From positions 248,001-312,000 of the forward strand of contig DIGF01000012.1 in assembly GCA_002419505.1 (NCBI GenBank): DNA of 64,000 bases, read 5' to 3'. Positions within the stretch are counted from its first letter, which is position 1. Each line of letters starts with the position of its first letter. The stretch is from Caryophanales bacterium UBA5729 (GTDB taxonomy: Bacteria > Bacillota_I > Bacilli_A > Izemoplasmatales > Hujiaoplasmataceae). The notes beneath the pieces were generated by a model. That model had not been told where the DNA came from. It was given only the letters and a program-made list of their open reading frames with translations, and made no database searches. A program made the position numbers and the translations under genes. Below are positions 9,483 to 17,251 of the stretch, in pieces.

Positions 9483-10693
9483 TAGCCGACAACTCCTTTC
9501 GTTTCGAGTTGCTCTTTAGGTTTATCGGTTTCTGGTTTGACAGCCTCAATAACGGGCCCATCACCTTGATCTCCATCACTTTGACCTTTTCTTTTTAATA
9601 CTTTTTTAATAAAATGACTGACAATTAAAGCGAAAGCACTAAAATAAATAATAACCGATAAAATAACTCCTGTCATTTCATAACTATATAACCCCTGTAA
9701 TCCCGAACCACTACTTTCTAAGAACCCGATGAATACACTAGTAGCAATAATTGCTAGTGGATGAGAATATGCTAATAGAGCTACTGGAATTCCGCTGAAT
9801 CCCATTGATAGCAAGCTAGATTCAATCGTGTATTGCACCGTCCCCGCTAAATATACTATTCCTCCACCCAATCCAGCTAATCCACCACTGATTAACATAG
9901 TTAAGATGATTGTTCTTTTGGCCTTAATTCCTGCATAAATACTGGCATTTTTATTTAAACCGCAAGATTTGATTTCAAACCCGAATACGGTTTTTTCCAA
10001 AACAATATATATTATTACAGCAACAATTATCGCTATTATAATACCAATATTTATAAACGAAGTATTAAAAATTTGATTAAGACCGAAATCAGGCAATATC
10101 GCTTTAGGATTTGTAAAAGCGAGATTATCAGTTCTATTAGGTAAAACTGTATGAATTTTAGGTAAGTTATAAAACAATAGATTAACAAGATATAACCCCG
10201 CCCAGTTTAACATAATTGAAGTTATAACTTCATTAATATTAAAAAATGCTTTGAAGATTCCGGGTATAACACCCCAAAAAGCTCCTGCAACTATTGAAAC
10301 TAATAAAGCTGCCCACCAAGGGAACTGCCATAATATAGCAGCTATTAAGGCGAAAAACGCTCCAAAAGTGTATTGTCCTGTTGCCCCAATATTAAATAAT
10401 CCAGCTTTAAATGCAAAACCTACAGCCAACCCAGTTAACATTAATGGTGCAGCGTTATAAAATATTTTAGAAAAAGTTGTTGCACTGGTGAATGAATATG
10501 TAAAATAGTTTCTCATACCTATTAAAGGTTTTGAGTAATCACTTTCAGCCTTTGCAAACTCTAATAAGAATAATAGCAATATTGCAATCAATAATCCTAC
10601 CAAGATTGATATTACAGAAGCTAAAAAAGCATATTCTTTGTCTTTTTGTTTCTTTTTATTCACTGCGGAAGAACTACCAAAAATTTTAAACAC
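9482..10693 (-). CDS. nupP: Nucleoside ABC transporter permease (NupP/YufP-like)
   Basis: First membrane subunit of the same importer. 403 residues with about ten hydrophobic segments. FKAGLFNIGATGQYTFGAFFA matches the signature region of the larger permease of BMP-type systems. CGLNKNASIYAGI is the coupling helix that pairs with the ATPase. The C-terminal tail (about residues 370-403) is hydrophilic and Lys/Glu/Pro-rich, and it may be poorly ordered. Start overlaps the end of the ATPase gene by eight bases. Expected to import purine nucleosides, by homology only. Confidence 0.93.
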   Translation of the reverse strand: MFKIFGSSSAVNKKKQKDKEYAFLASVISILVGLLIAILLLFLLEFAKAESDYSKPLIGMRNYFTYSFTSATTFSKIFYNAAPLMLTGLAVGFAFKAGLFNIGATGQYTFGAFFALIAAILWQFPWWAALLVSIVAGAFWGVIPGIFKAFFNINEVITSIMLNWAGLYLVNLLFYNLPKIHTVLPNRTDNLAFTNPKAILPDFGLNQIFNTSFINIGIIIAIIVAVIIYIVLEKTVFGFEIKSCGLNKNASIYAGIKAKRTIILTMLISGGLAGLGGGIVYLAGTVQYTIESSLLSMGFSGIPVALLAYSHPLAIIATSVFIGFLESSGSGLQGLYSYEMTGVILSVIIYFSAFALIVSHFIKKVLKRKGQSDGDQGDGPVIEAVKPETDKPKEQLETKGVVG

Positions 10694-12242
10694 TTTCTTC
10701 TACCTCCGCTTCTTTAAATTTATCTTGAATTTTTGCCCCAATCATAAATAACCCAATTTCTTGATATGATGTTTCATCTGGATTCAATTCAGCAACAATT
10801 TTCCCATTGTACATAACTAAGATTCGATCACTAATGTCTAAAACTTCATCTAATTCTAAACTCACTAGTAAAACCGCTTTGTTTTTATTTCTTTCAGCAA
10901 TTAAAGTTCGATGTATATTTTCTATAGCACCAACATCTAACCCTCTAGTGGGCTGGACGGCAATCAGCAATTTAGAATCACAGTCTATTTCCCTTGCTAT
11001 AATCGCTTTTTGCTGATTTCCACCACTCATACTTCTTGCTAGAGTCGTTGATCCTCTACCACTTCTAATATCATATGCTTTTATCAATCTTTCTGAATGT
11101 TTTCTAAACATGTCTTCATTAATAAAACCATGATTTTGAAAGCCTTCTTGAAAGTATTTTTTTAATGCTAAATTATCTTCTAATTTATAATCGAGCACAA
11201 GGCCATATTTATGCCTGTCTTCAGGTATATGACTAATGCCTGATAAATTTCTTTCTCTAATGCTTTTGTGAGTAATGTCTTTTTCTAGCAAAGTAACTTT
11301 ACCAGAAGATATTTTTTCTAATCCAGTTAATCCATAAACTAATTCGCTTTGCCCGTTTCCTTCGATACCAGCAATACATAAAATTTCACCAGCTTTAACT
11401 TCAAAAGAAACATTATTTACGGCATTATTCTTATGTAGTTTGCTTGGAACAACCAAATCTTCTACTTTAAGAATAATTTCTCCTGTACTAGCATTTTTTT
11501 CCTTTTCGATTCCTTTTATCTTTCTTCCTACCATCATTTCTGACAATTGATTAATGTTGGTATCTTTAACATTTACAGTTCCGATCCCTTTGCCTTTTCT
11601 TAAAACAGTAACCCGATCTGAAACAGACATTATTTCATTTAATTTGTGAGAAATAAATAGAATAGACTTACCTTCCTTTATCAAGTTTTTCATAATCTTC
11701 ATCAATTCATCAATTTCTTGTGGTGTTAAGACGGCGGTAGGCTCGTCGAAAATTAAAATTTCATTCTCTCTATATAACATTTTTAAAATTTCAACTCTTT
11801 GTTGCATACCTACAGAAATGTCTTCAATTTTTGCATCAATGTCAACTTTTAAATTAAATTTTTCACTTAAATCAATTACTTTCTTTCGTGTTTCTTTCGT
11901 AGTTAAAAAACCGAATTTAGTCGGTTCAGCACCTAAAATGATATTTTCTAATACTGTGAACACTTCAACTAGTTTAAAATGTTGATGTACCATCCCTATG
12001 CCTAAGTCGTTAGCATCATTAGGATTTTTTATATTCACTACTTCACCATTTTTTCTTATTTCACCTTTGTCCGGAATATAAAGCCCAAAAAGGATGCTCA
12101 TAAGTGTTGATTTTCCTGCGCCATTTTCTCCTAAAAGCGCGTGGATCTCACCTTTTTTCAGTTTTAGAGTAACATCATCATTTGCAACAACACCAGGAAA
12201 TTCTTTTCTGATATTGTTCATTTCAATAATATAGTTATCCAT
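10686..12242 (-). CDS. nupO: Nucleoside ABC transporter ATP-binding protein, two ABC domains
   Basis: Energises the importer. 518 residues hold two nucleotide-binding domains in tandem. The first has Walker A GENGAGKST near residue 38, signature VGMQQR, and Walker B ILIFDEPTAVLTP. The second has a degenerate Walker A (GIEGNGQSE, lacking GKT), signature MSGGNQQK, and Walker B LLIAVQPTRGLDVG with Gln in place of Asp-Glu. One strong and one weak ATP site is usual for RbsA/MglA-like and NupO proteins. It sits behind a terminator after the BMP lipoprotein gene and has its own extended -10, so it may be transcribed separately from it. Confidence 0.94.
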   Translation of the reverse strand: MDNYIIEMNNIRKEFPGVVANDDVTLKLKKGEIHALLGENGAGKSTLMSILFGLYIPDKGEIRKNGEVVNIKNPNDANDLGIGMVHQHFKLVEVFTVLENIILGAEPTKFGFLTTKETRKKVIDLSEKFNLKVDIDAKIEDISVGMQQRVEILKMLYRENEILIFDEPTAVLTPQEIDELMKIMKNLIKEGKSILFISHKLNEIMSVSDRVTVLRKGKGIGTVNVKDTNINQLSEMMVGRKIKGIEKEKNASTGEIILKVEDLVVPSKLHKNNAVNNVSFEVKAGEILCIAGIEGNGQSELVYGLTGLEKISSGKVTLLEKDITHKSIRERNLSGISHIPEDRHKYGLVLDYKLEDNLALKKYFQEGFQNHGFINEDMFRKHSERLIKAYDIRSGRGSTTLARSMSGGNQQKAIIAREIDCDSKLLIAVQPTRGLDVGAIENIHRTLIAERNKNKAVLLVSLELDEVLDISDRILVMYNGKIVAELNPDETSYQEIGLFMIGAKIQDKFKEAEVEESV

Positions 12243-12290
12243 TTAAACCCTCGCTTACTCTCTTTAATATAAAGCAATTTTTATAAAATT

Positions 12291-12299
12291 ATTATATCA
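12291..12299 (-). promoter_or_regulatory. Extended -10 promoter for nupO-nupP-nupQ
   Basis: Minus strand TGATATAAT, about 50 bases before the nupO start and directly downstream of the lipoprotein gene terminator. No convincing -35. Confidence 0.55.
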
Positions 12300-12319
12300 C
12301 AAGTCTAGTCAAAATAAAC

Positions 12320-12350
12320 AAAAAAAAAGAAAAGGGGTAGTCCCTTTTCT
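12320..12350 (-). terminator. Terminator after BMP lipoprotein gene
   Basis: Stem AGAAAAGGG (minus 12350-12342) pairs with CCCTTTTCT (12336-12328) around a five-base loop, then a run of T. It should reduce expression of the transporter genes relative to the abundant binding protein. Confidence 0.85.
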
Positions 12351-12368
12351 AAAAAAATATTTTTTATT

Positions 12369-13505
12369 TTACGCGTCGTAATTTACGGTAACAAGAGTTA
12401 CAGTTGGTGCAACATCAATCGCAGCACTTACAACAGCTGTTCCATCAATAACATCTTGATAAATAGCTTCATATTGAGCGATTGTGAAGTTTTCAAATCT
12501 CCAAGCTTCTGTGTTCGTTGGTAAACCAACTCCATCATTTTCAGCACCTAATAAAGATGTTTCTCCAGCCAAAGCTTCTGGCCAAGTTTTTCCAGCATCA
12601 AAAAATTCAATTAATGCTTCGTAAACTGATAATGTTAAAGCTTTCATTGCAGAAGTTATAATAAGATCTGATTCAGCTTTTTGGTCAACGTCTACACCAA
12701 TTACTACCCCATTAGAAGATCTTTCAGCTGCGGCAACAACACTTATATAAAGTCCGCCACCACAAGCAAATACAACTTCAGTTCCTGTAGCATACCATAT
12801 ATCCATTTTAGTTTCTAAGTCAGTATCTGGCCAGAAAACGTCTGCATAATGATATTTAATATTTACTGCGCCAGCACTAAGTCCTAATTCAGCTGCAGCA
12901 TAATCTGCACCTTGTACAAATCCATATCCATAACGTACAACTGCTGGAACTGCCATTCCACCAACGAAACCTAAATCTCTATAACCTTCCATAACAGCTG
13001 CGTATCCAGCAAAGAAACCAGCTTGTTCTTCTTGATATAAAACGTTATGAGTATTTTGAGCAGTAACAATATTGTAATCTCCTGAGTGTGGTTGTCCATC
13101 TAATAACAAGAAATATACGTTTGGATATTGTGTTTGCATTTGGAAAATTGCTTCTTCAAATAAATATCCTGGACACACAACTATTTTAGCGCCATTATTA
13201 ATTGCCGCTTCCATAGCTTCAATTCTTGCCGCTTTACTATCTTCAGTTGGGCGGTAATATGCGTAAGTTTTGTTAAATTCTGTCGCATATTGTACAACAC
13301 CATTCCATGATCCTTCATTAAATGATTTGTCGTCAATGTTTCCAACGTCTGTTACAAGAGCAATTTCAAAACCTGTAGCAGGTGTCGTTGTTGGAGCTTG
13401 CGTTGTTGGCGCTTGTGTTGTTGGCGCAACTGTAGTGGTGCCGTTACATCCAACAAAAGCGAAGGCTAACAATGTTAAAGTGATTAAACCTAATAATTTT
13501 TTCAT
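12369..13505 (-). CDS. BMP-family nucleoside-binding lipoprotein
   Basis: Solute-binding lipoprotein of the BMP/PnrA/Med family, delivering nucleosides to the permeases encoded downstream. The start is the ATG at 13505, which has AGGAGG seven bases upstream. An in-frame start at 13544 lacks this. The signal peptide runs to residue 20 with lipobox FVGC, so Cys should be lipidated. A Thr/Pro linker with two TTQAP units (about residues 24-41) precedes the binding fold. DVGNIDDKSFNEGSWNG is the conserved BMP ligand motif. 378 residues; the family is usually 330-370. Own consensus-like promoter and terminator, as expected for a highly expressed binding protein. Confidence 0.95.
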   Translation of the reverse strand: MKKLLGLITLTLLAFAFVGCNGTTTVAPTTQAPTTQAPTTTPATGFEIALVTDVGNIDDKSFNEGSWNGVVQYATEFNKTYAYYRPTEDSKAARIEAMEAAINNGAKIVVCPGYLFEEAIFQMQTQYPNVYFLLLDGQPHSGDYNIVTAQNTHNVLYQEEQAGFFAGYAAVMEGYRDLGFVGGMAVPAVVRYGYGFVQGADYAAAELGLSAGAVNIKYHYADVFWPDTDLETKMDIWYATGTEVVFACGGGLYISVVAAAERSSNGVVIGVDVDQKAESDLIITSAMKALTLSVYEALIEFFDAGKTWPEALAGETSLLGAENDGVGLPTNTEAWRFENFTIAQYEAIYQDVIDGTAVVSAAIDVAPTVTLVTVNYDA

Positions 13506-13532
13506 TCTAAATCCTCCTTTTTTACTATATTT

Positions 13533-13561
13533 ATAATACCACAAAGGCTATATTAAGACAA
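13533..13561 (-). promoter_or_regulatory. Promoter of BMP lipoprotein gene
   Basis: TTGTCT (13561-13556), 17-base spacer, TATTAT (13538-13533) on the minus strand, about 28 bases before the ATG. Confidence 0.7.
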
Positions 13562-13673
13562 TATAAATATGAATAAATATAGCAAATTAATCATAGGTTT
13601 TTGTGTTATGAAATCAATTCTAAACTGATGACATTCAGAAGAAATTATGTTATCATTACGTGTGAGGAATTAT

Positions 13674-13937
13674 ATGAAAAATATCTTTATTAAGTTAATT
13701 AAGAACTATCAACATGCAACAAAACATAAAAATCCAACATGTAAATATTATCCTACTTGTTCTAACTATGCTCTTGATGCATATAAAAACTATAATGTTA
13801 TAAAAGCTACAGTCTTATCGTTTTGGCGGATTTTAAGGTGTAACCCCTTGTCTAATGGCGGATATGATCCAATCCCAAAAATCAAAAAAGAATTTAAAAA
13901 ACAACAAAATAAAAACAAATATAATCCATTAAAATAA
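13674..13937 (+). CDS. yidD: Membrane protein insertion efficiency factor YidD
   Basis: Small amphipathic protein that assists YidC in membrane protein insertion. 87 residues from the ATG at 13674, with GAGGA five bases upstream. An in-frame ATG at 13647 would add nine residues but lacks a ribosome site. The family signature is clear: YQHATKHKNPTCKYYPTCS with conserved cysteines, followed by ILRCNPLSNGGYDPIP. The lysine-rich tail is typical. It is a single-gene unit, here away from rpmH-rnpA. It faces the convergent unknown membrane protein gene across a shared terminator. Confidence 0.95.
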   Translation: MKNIFIKLIKNYQHATKHKNPTCKYYPTCSNYALDAYKNYNVIKATVLSFWRILRCNPLSNGGYDPIPKIKKEFKKQQNKNKYNPLK

Positions 13938-13940
13938 TAT

Positions 13941-13980
13941 AAAAAAACAAAACCTAGGGCTATCTAGGTTTTATTTTTTT
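13941..13980. terminator. Bidirectional terminator between yidD and the membrane protein gene
   Basis: Arms 13949-13957 and 13964-13972 pair perfectly around a six-base loop, with A-run before and T-run after, so it can serve both strands. Confidence 0.88.
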
Positions 13981-15691
13981 ATTTATCTTTCTTGTTTGTT
14001 GTAGAAATAAAATCTACATAGGTGACATATTTGATGTTGTCTGATATTGGAATTAAAACTCCAATAACTATCAAAAATAAAAATAAATAACTAAAATGTG
14101 TATAAAATGGAAGTTTTAAATCAACTGGATTTTCATCAAGATTATAAATTTGCAGGATGTGCTTTTCGTCTTTATAATCTATCTGCATAAAAACAATTTT
14201 ACCATCAATTTCTCGATAATTGAGATATTTTCGTTCATAATCATTAGTTTTTACAAATTTTTTCGTTTCGAGATGATTAAACAAAGCTATTTGTTCCATG
14301 TTATCATTAAAAATTAATAAGCGCCTTTCTTTTAATCCATCTCTATCTATTAAAATTAAATTATTCGAAATCACACCGCCCTCATCGATATGAAAGCCTA
14401 TTAAATCCAAAACTTTTGTTGTATTTGCACCATCACTTATATAGAATTTATTATCCTCAAAAAAATACATGTATTTGCTTTCGTCATTGTACAAAACGTT
14501 TCCAAAGATATTTTCAAAAACAATTTCTTCACTATAATATAAATGATAATTGTTTTCATTCTTAAAAAACAGTGAATTTGAGATAATAACCAAATCTTGA
14601 TATTCAAGTAAATTTAAGTCAATTGTTTCGATTAAAGTAATTTCTTCACCTATAACTTCGTAAATTTGATATATTTTACTTAAAGCAGAGTGCAATACCC
14701 TCATTGAATTATCATCGCTAAAAAATATATTGGAGTTTGATATTGATAAATGTGAAATCTTATATATATCCTCTCCATTAATTATATACAATCCTGAATA
14801 ATCAATCAAATATAAATATTCATTATGATAAATAAACCTTGTCGAAAAAGAATCAAATTCGTTATTAAAAGTTTCATTCAAATTCAAAGGTAAAAGCTCA
14901 GTTCTAACTAAAGTTTTTTCTGATAAAGAGTATATCTCAATAACATAGTCATAACTTAAATATAGAAAATCTTCTAAAATATAGAAATCTTCAATATTTT
15001 TACTTTGGTTTGAGTATAAAACCAACTCTTCTCTAATGTCTTGCTCAAAATTGTTATTAATGTCAACTGGTAATCGATCAAAAACCCAATATTTTGCGTT
15101 ATTATTAAGATTAGTCAAAGTTTTAAGATTGTTTAAAGGTATTCTAATAAATAAACTTGCAATTAATAGCAACAACACAATAACCCATAAATAAATGTAT
15201 TTGGTATAATCGGAATCAACAAACCATGTTTTAAAATTTTCAAAAAATCTATCCATGATATTTGAAAGAAAAAGTTTAATTAAAAAAATGATAGTAGTTA
15301 TACCAAAAGAAAATAATAATTGAAGATACCAAGGTTGATATCTAAAAATTGTCATAAACACATATAAAGGAATGATAGTAACTAATAAAATTATAATATT
15401 GTTTTTAATTCCTTCAAGTTTATCTACGCCTTCAAGTATAAAAGATAAATCATTCTCCTTAATAAAATAAAATAAAGATATGACTAATAACAAGGAAATT
15501 AAAATTACAACAATATAAAAACGGTAAATGAATCCCTGTAAAAAAAACAGAATAAATAAGATATAAGATATGGTTACTTGAAAAGACACGTGATAAATAA
15601 CCTCTCCAGTTAAGGAAGTTTTATCGATAACTCGTTTAATAGTAAATATTAAGATTAATAAAAATGGTAATACTAAAAATGACAAAATCAC
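13979..15691 (-). CDS. Large membrane protein of unknown function with beta-rich outer domain
   Basis: 570 residues from a GTG start preceded by a G-rich ribosome site (GGGGGGTGAAG). I recognise no family. Six hydrophobic helices lie at about residues 3-20, 36-55, 57-76, 97-116, 120-142 and 164-183. A long soluble part (about 185-530) contains many short beta strands ending in I/Y/F with turn residues D/N/S, in a pattern like a blade repeat of a propeller (for example YLYLIDYSGLYIINGEDIYK). One more helix (about 540-560) closes the protein. The soluble part is thus held by membrane segments on both sides. It is transcribed alone, with an extended -10 upstream and a shared terminator. A sensory or envelope role is only inference. 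Confidence 0.75.
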   Translation of the reverse strand: MILSFLVLPFLLILIFTIKRVIDKTSLTGEVIYHVSFQVTISYILFILFFLQGFIYRFYIVVILISLLLVISLFYFIKENDLSFILEGVDKLEGIKNNIIILLVTIIPLYVFMTIFRYQPWYLQLLFSFGITTIIFLIKLFLSNIMDRFFENFKTWFVDSDYTKYIYLWVIVLLLLIASLFIRIPLNNLKTLTNLNNNAKYWVFDRLPVDINNNFEQDIREELVLYSNQSKNIEDFYILEDFLYLSYDYVIEIYSLSEKTLVRTELLPLNLNETFNNEFDSFSTRFIYHNEYLYLIDYSGLYIINGEDIYKISHLSISNSNIFFSDDNSMRVLHSALSKIYQIYEVIGEEITLIETIDLNLLEYQDLVIISNSLFFKNENNYHLYYSEEIVFENIFGNVLYNDESKYMYFFEDNKFYISDGANTTKVLDLIGFHIDEGGVISNNLILIDRDGLKERRLLIFNDNMEQIALFNHLETKKFVKTNDYERKYLNYREIDGKIVFMQIDYKDEKHILQIYNLDENPVDLKLPFYTHFSYLFLFLIVIGVLIPISDNIKYVTYVDFISTTNKKDK

Positions 15692-15729
15692 GACTCTTCA
15701 CCCCCCAAAAAAATCCTAAGTTAGACTTT

Positions 15730-15738
15730 ATTATAACA
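15730..15738 (-). promoter_or_regulatory. Extended -10 promoter of the large membrane protein gene
   Basis: Minus strand TGTTATAAT, about 40 bases before the GTG start; no clear -35. Confidence 0.5.
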
Positions 15739-15783
15739 TTTCCACTAACAAAATGGCTCCCCGTAGAGAAAATATACTATTAA

Positions 15784-15816
15784 AAATAAAAACCGCAATT
15801 TTACTTGCGATTTTTC
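15784..15816 (-). terminator. Terminator of tRNA-His-Gln-Lys-Leu operon
   Basis: Minus-strand hairpin CGCAA/TTGCG extended by A/T pairs, loop GTAAAA, followed by a T-rich tail, just after tRNA-Leu. Confidence 0.75.
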
Positions 15817-15829
15817 TTAAATATTTCAT

Positions 15830-15912
15830 TGGTGCGGGCGACAGGACTTGAACCTGCACTCCTAAGAACTAGATCCTAAGTCTAGCGCGTCTGCCAATTT
15901 CGCCACGCCCGC
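15830..15912 (-). tRNA. tRNA-Leu (anticodon UAG)
   Basis: Acceptor stem GCGGGCG/CGCCCGC, anticodon loop CTTAGGA within stem CTAGA/TCTAG, T-loop GTTCAAGTC, and an encoded CCA end. Last gene of a four-tRNA unit on the minus strand. Confidence 0.95.
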
Positions 15913-15921
15913 AAAAAAAGA

Positions 15922-15997
15922 TGGTGACCCGCCGGCGATTCGAACGCCGGACCCTTTGATTAAAAGTCAAATGCTCTACCTACTGAGCTAGCGGGTC
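15922..15997 (-). tRNA. tRNA-Lys (anticodon UUU)
   Basis: 76 bases with acceptor GACCCGC/GCGGGTC, anticodon loop CTTTTAA, T-loop GTTCGAATC and encoded CCA. Third in the operon. Confidence 0.96.
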
Positions 15998-16004
15998 TAA
16001 AAAA

Positions 16005-16079
16005 TGGCTGGGCTAGGTAGATTTGAACTACCGATCTCGGAGTCAAAGTCCGATGCCTTAACCGCTTGGCCATAGCCCA
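16005..16079 (-). tRNA. tRNA-Gln (anticodon UUG)
   Basis: 75 bases with acceptor TGGGCTA/TAGCCCA, typical of tRNA-Gln starting with U, anticodon loop CTTTGAC and encoded CCA. Second in the operon. Confidence 0.95.
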
Positions 16080-16094
16080 TTGTTTAAATGTAAT

Positions 16095-16171
16095 TGGGGC
16101 GACTGATGGGACTTGAACCCACGAATGTCGGAGCCACAATCCGATGCGTTAACCCCTTCGCCACAATCGCC
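16095..16171 (-). tRNA. tRNA-His (anticodon GUG)
   Basis: 77 bases including the extra 5' G (position -1) opposite discriminator C73, diagnostic of tRNA-His. Anticodon loop TTGTGGC. Encoded CCA. First gene of the tRNA unit. Confidence 0.96.
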
Positions 16172-16192
16172 ATATATTTTTACGCACTTATT

Positions 16193-16221
16193 AGTTTACT
16201 AAATGATATCTGTTTTGTCAA
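16193..16221 (-). promoter_or_regulatory. Promoter of the four-tRNA operon
   Basis: TTGACA (16221-16216), 17-base spacer, TAAACT (16198-16193) on the minus strand, about 22 bases before tRNA-His. Confidence 0.8.
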
Positions 16222-16239
16222 GAAATAAAAATTTTAAAT

Positions 16240-16277
16240 TAAAAAAAGAAATTCCTAGTTGAATGTTAGGAATTTCT
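16240..16277 (-). terminator. Terminator of degV
   Basis: Perfect 11-bp stem AGAAATTCCTA/TAGGAATTTCT (arms 16267-16277 and 16247-16257) and a T-run, right after the degV stop. Confidence 0.85.
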
Positions 16278-16285
16278 GTTTATTC

Positions 16286-17137
16286 TTAATAAGCCGAGAT
16301 GGCTATTCCAAACCCCTTATCTCCTAGATGAACGAAAAATACCGGGCTAACATAATCGGTTTTATAGATTTTAACTTTTGGGAGATTAGTTTTCACATAG
16401 TTTTCAAGTTTTTCAGACCATTCTTCCATATTTATATGAATAATATCTAAAAATACATTTTCATATTTATCTGCGTAATAATTGATTTTTTCAACAAAAA
16501 AATCATAACATGCGTTATTAGTTCTAGTCTTTTTTACTAAATCTAATCTTCCCTCAATCATTTCAATAATCGGCTTAATTCTTAACATTTGCCCTATTAA
16601 AGCTTGAATTTTATTTAGTCTTCCACCTTTAAACAAGTGCATTAGATTTCCTAAAGTAAAAGTAACAAGCGGTTCGTTAAAAACTTTATAGTATTGTTCT
16701 AGTACAGTTTTAAAATCAGCCCCGGATTTAATCATCTCAGCTATAATTTGTATTCCGTTCGCTAGTCCAAAAGACGCTGTTTGAGGAGAGTGAATGCTCA
16801 CTTCTAAATTACTGTCTTCCAACATTGTTTTTGCTATTAAAGCTGATTGGAAAGTTCCACTTAGTTTTTCTGATAAAACTACTACTAATAAATGAGTATA
16901 GCCTTCTGCTTCATACTCTTTATACAGGTTTAAAAAATCCATCGGTGACGGTTCAGAAGTTAACATTTTATGTGTTTCAGCTAGATATTTCTCCATATCT
17001 TCTCTAGTCAACTGATGTTCTACGAATTCTTTATTATCGATTATTACCTTAAGATATGCTGTTTTAATAAAATCATAATCATTTAAAGATTTTCTGGTAT
17101 GCGTAGTACTGTCTATCAATAATCCTATTTTATCCAT
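16286..17137 (-). CDS. DegV family fatty-acid-binding protein
   Basis: DegV proteins (also called FakB) bind a fatty acid and present it to the kinase FakA for phosphorylation. 283 residues, the family size. The N-terminal motif LLIDSTTHT matches the conserved D-S-T/S segment that holds the fatty acid carboxylate, and LVVVLSEKLSGTFQSA is the SGTYQSA-like motif of the family. GGRLNKIQALIG is the conserved GGR segment. FakA is not in the window, so fatty acid preference is unknown. Monocistronic, with its own TTGACA promoter and terminator. Confidence 0.9.
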   Translation of the reverse strand: MDKIGLLIDSTTHTRKSLNDYDFIKTAYLKVIIDNKEFVEHQLTREDMEKYLAETHKMLTSEPSPMDFLNLYKEYEAEGYTHLLVVVLSEKLSGTFQSALIAKTMLEDSNLEVSIHSPQTASFGLANGIQIIAEMIKSGADFKTVLEQYYKVFNEPLVTFTLGNLMHLFKGGRLNKIQALIGQMLRIKPIIEMIEGRLDLVKKTRTNNACYDFFVEKINYYADKYENVFLDIIHINMEEWSEKLENYVKTNLPKVKIYKTDYVSPVFFVHLGDKGFGIAISAY

Positions 17138-17175
17138 TTTATTTCTCCCTTAATAATTACTCTATCACACATAAT

Positions 17176-17204
17176 ACTTTATCATTAAAAACTTTTAATG
17201 TCAA
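17176..17204 (-). promoter_or_regulatory. Promoter of degV
   Basis: TTGACA (17204-17199), 17-base spacer, TAAAGT (17181-17176), about 38 bases before the ATG. Confidence 0.75.
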
Positions 17205-17213
17205 GAATATAGA

Positions 17214-17243
17214 AAGTAAAAGGTAACCAATTATTGATTACCT
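17214..17243 (-). terminator. Probable terminator after the EF-G-like gene
   Basis: 10-bp stem AGGTAATCAA/TTGGTTACCT with a three-base loop, followed on the minus strand by TTTTACTTT. The tail is interrupted, so strength is uncertain. Confidence 0.6.
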
Positions 17244-17251
17244 AATAAATA

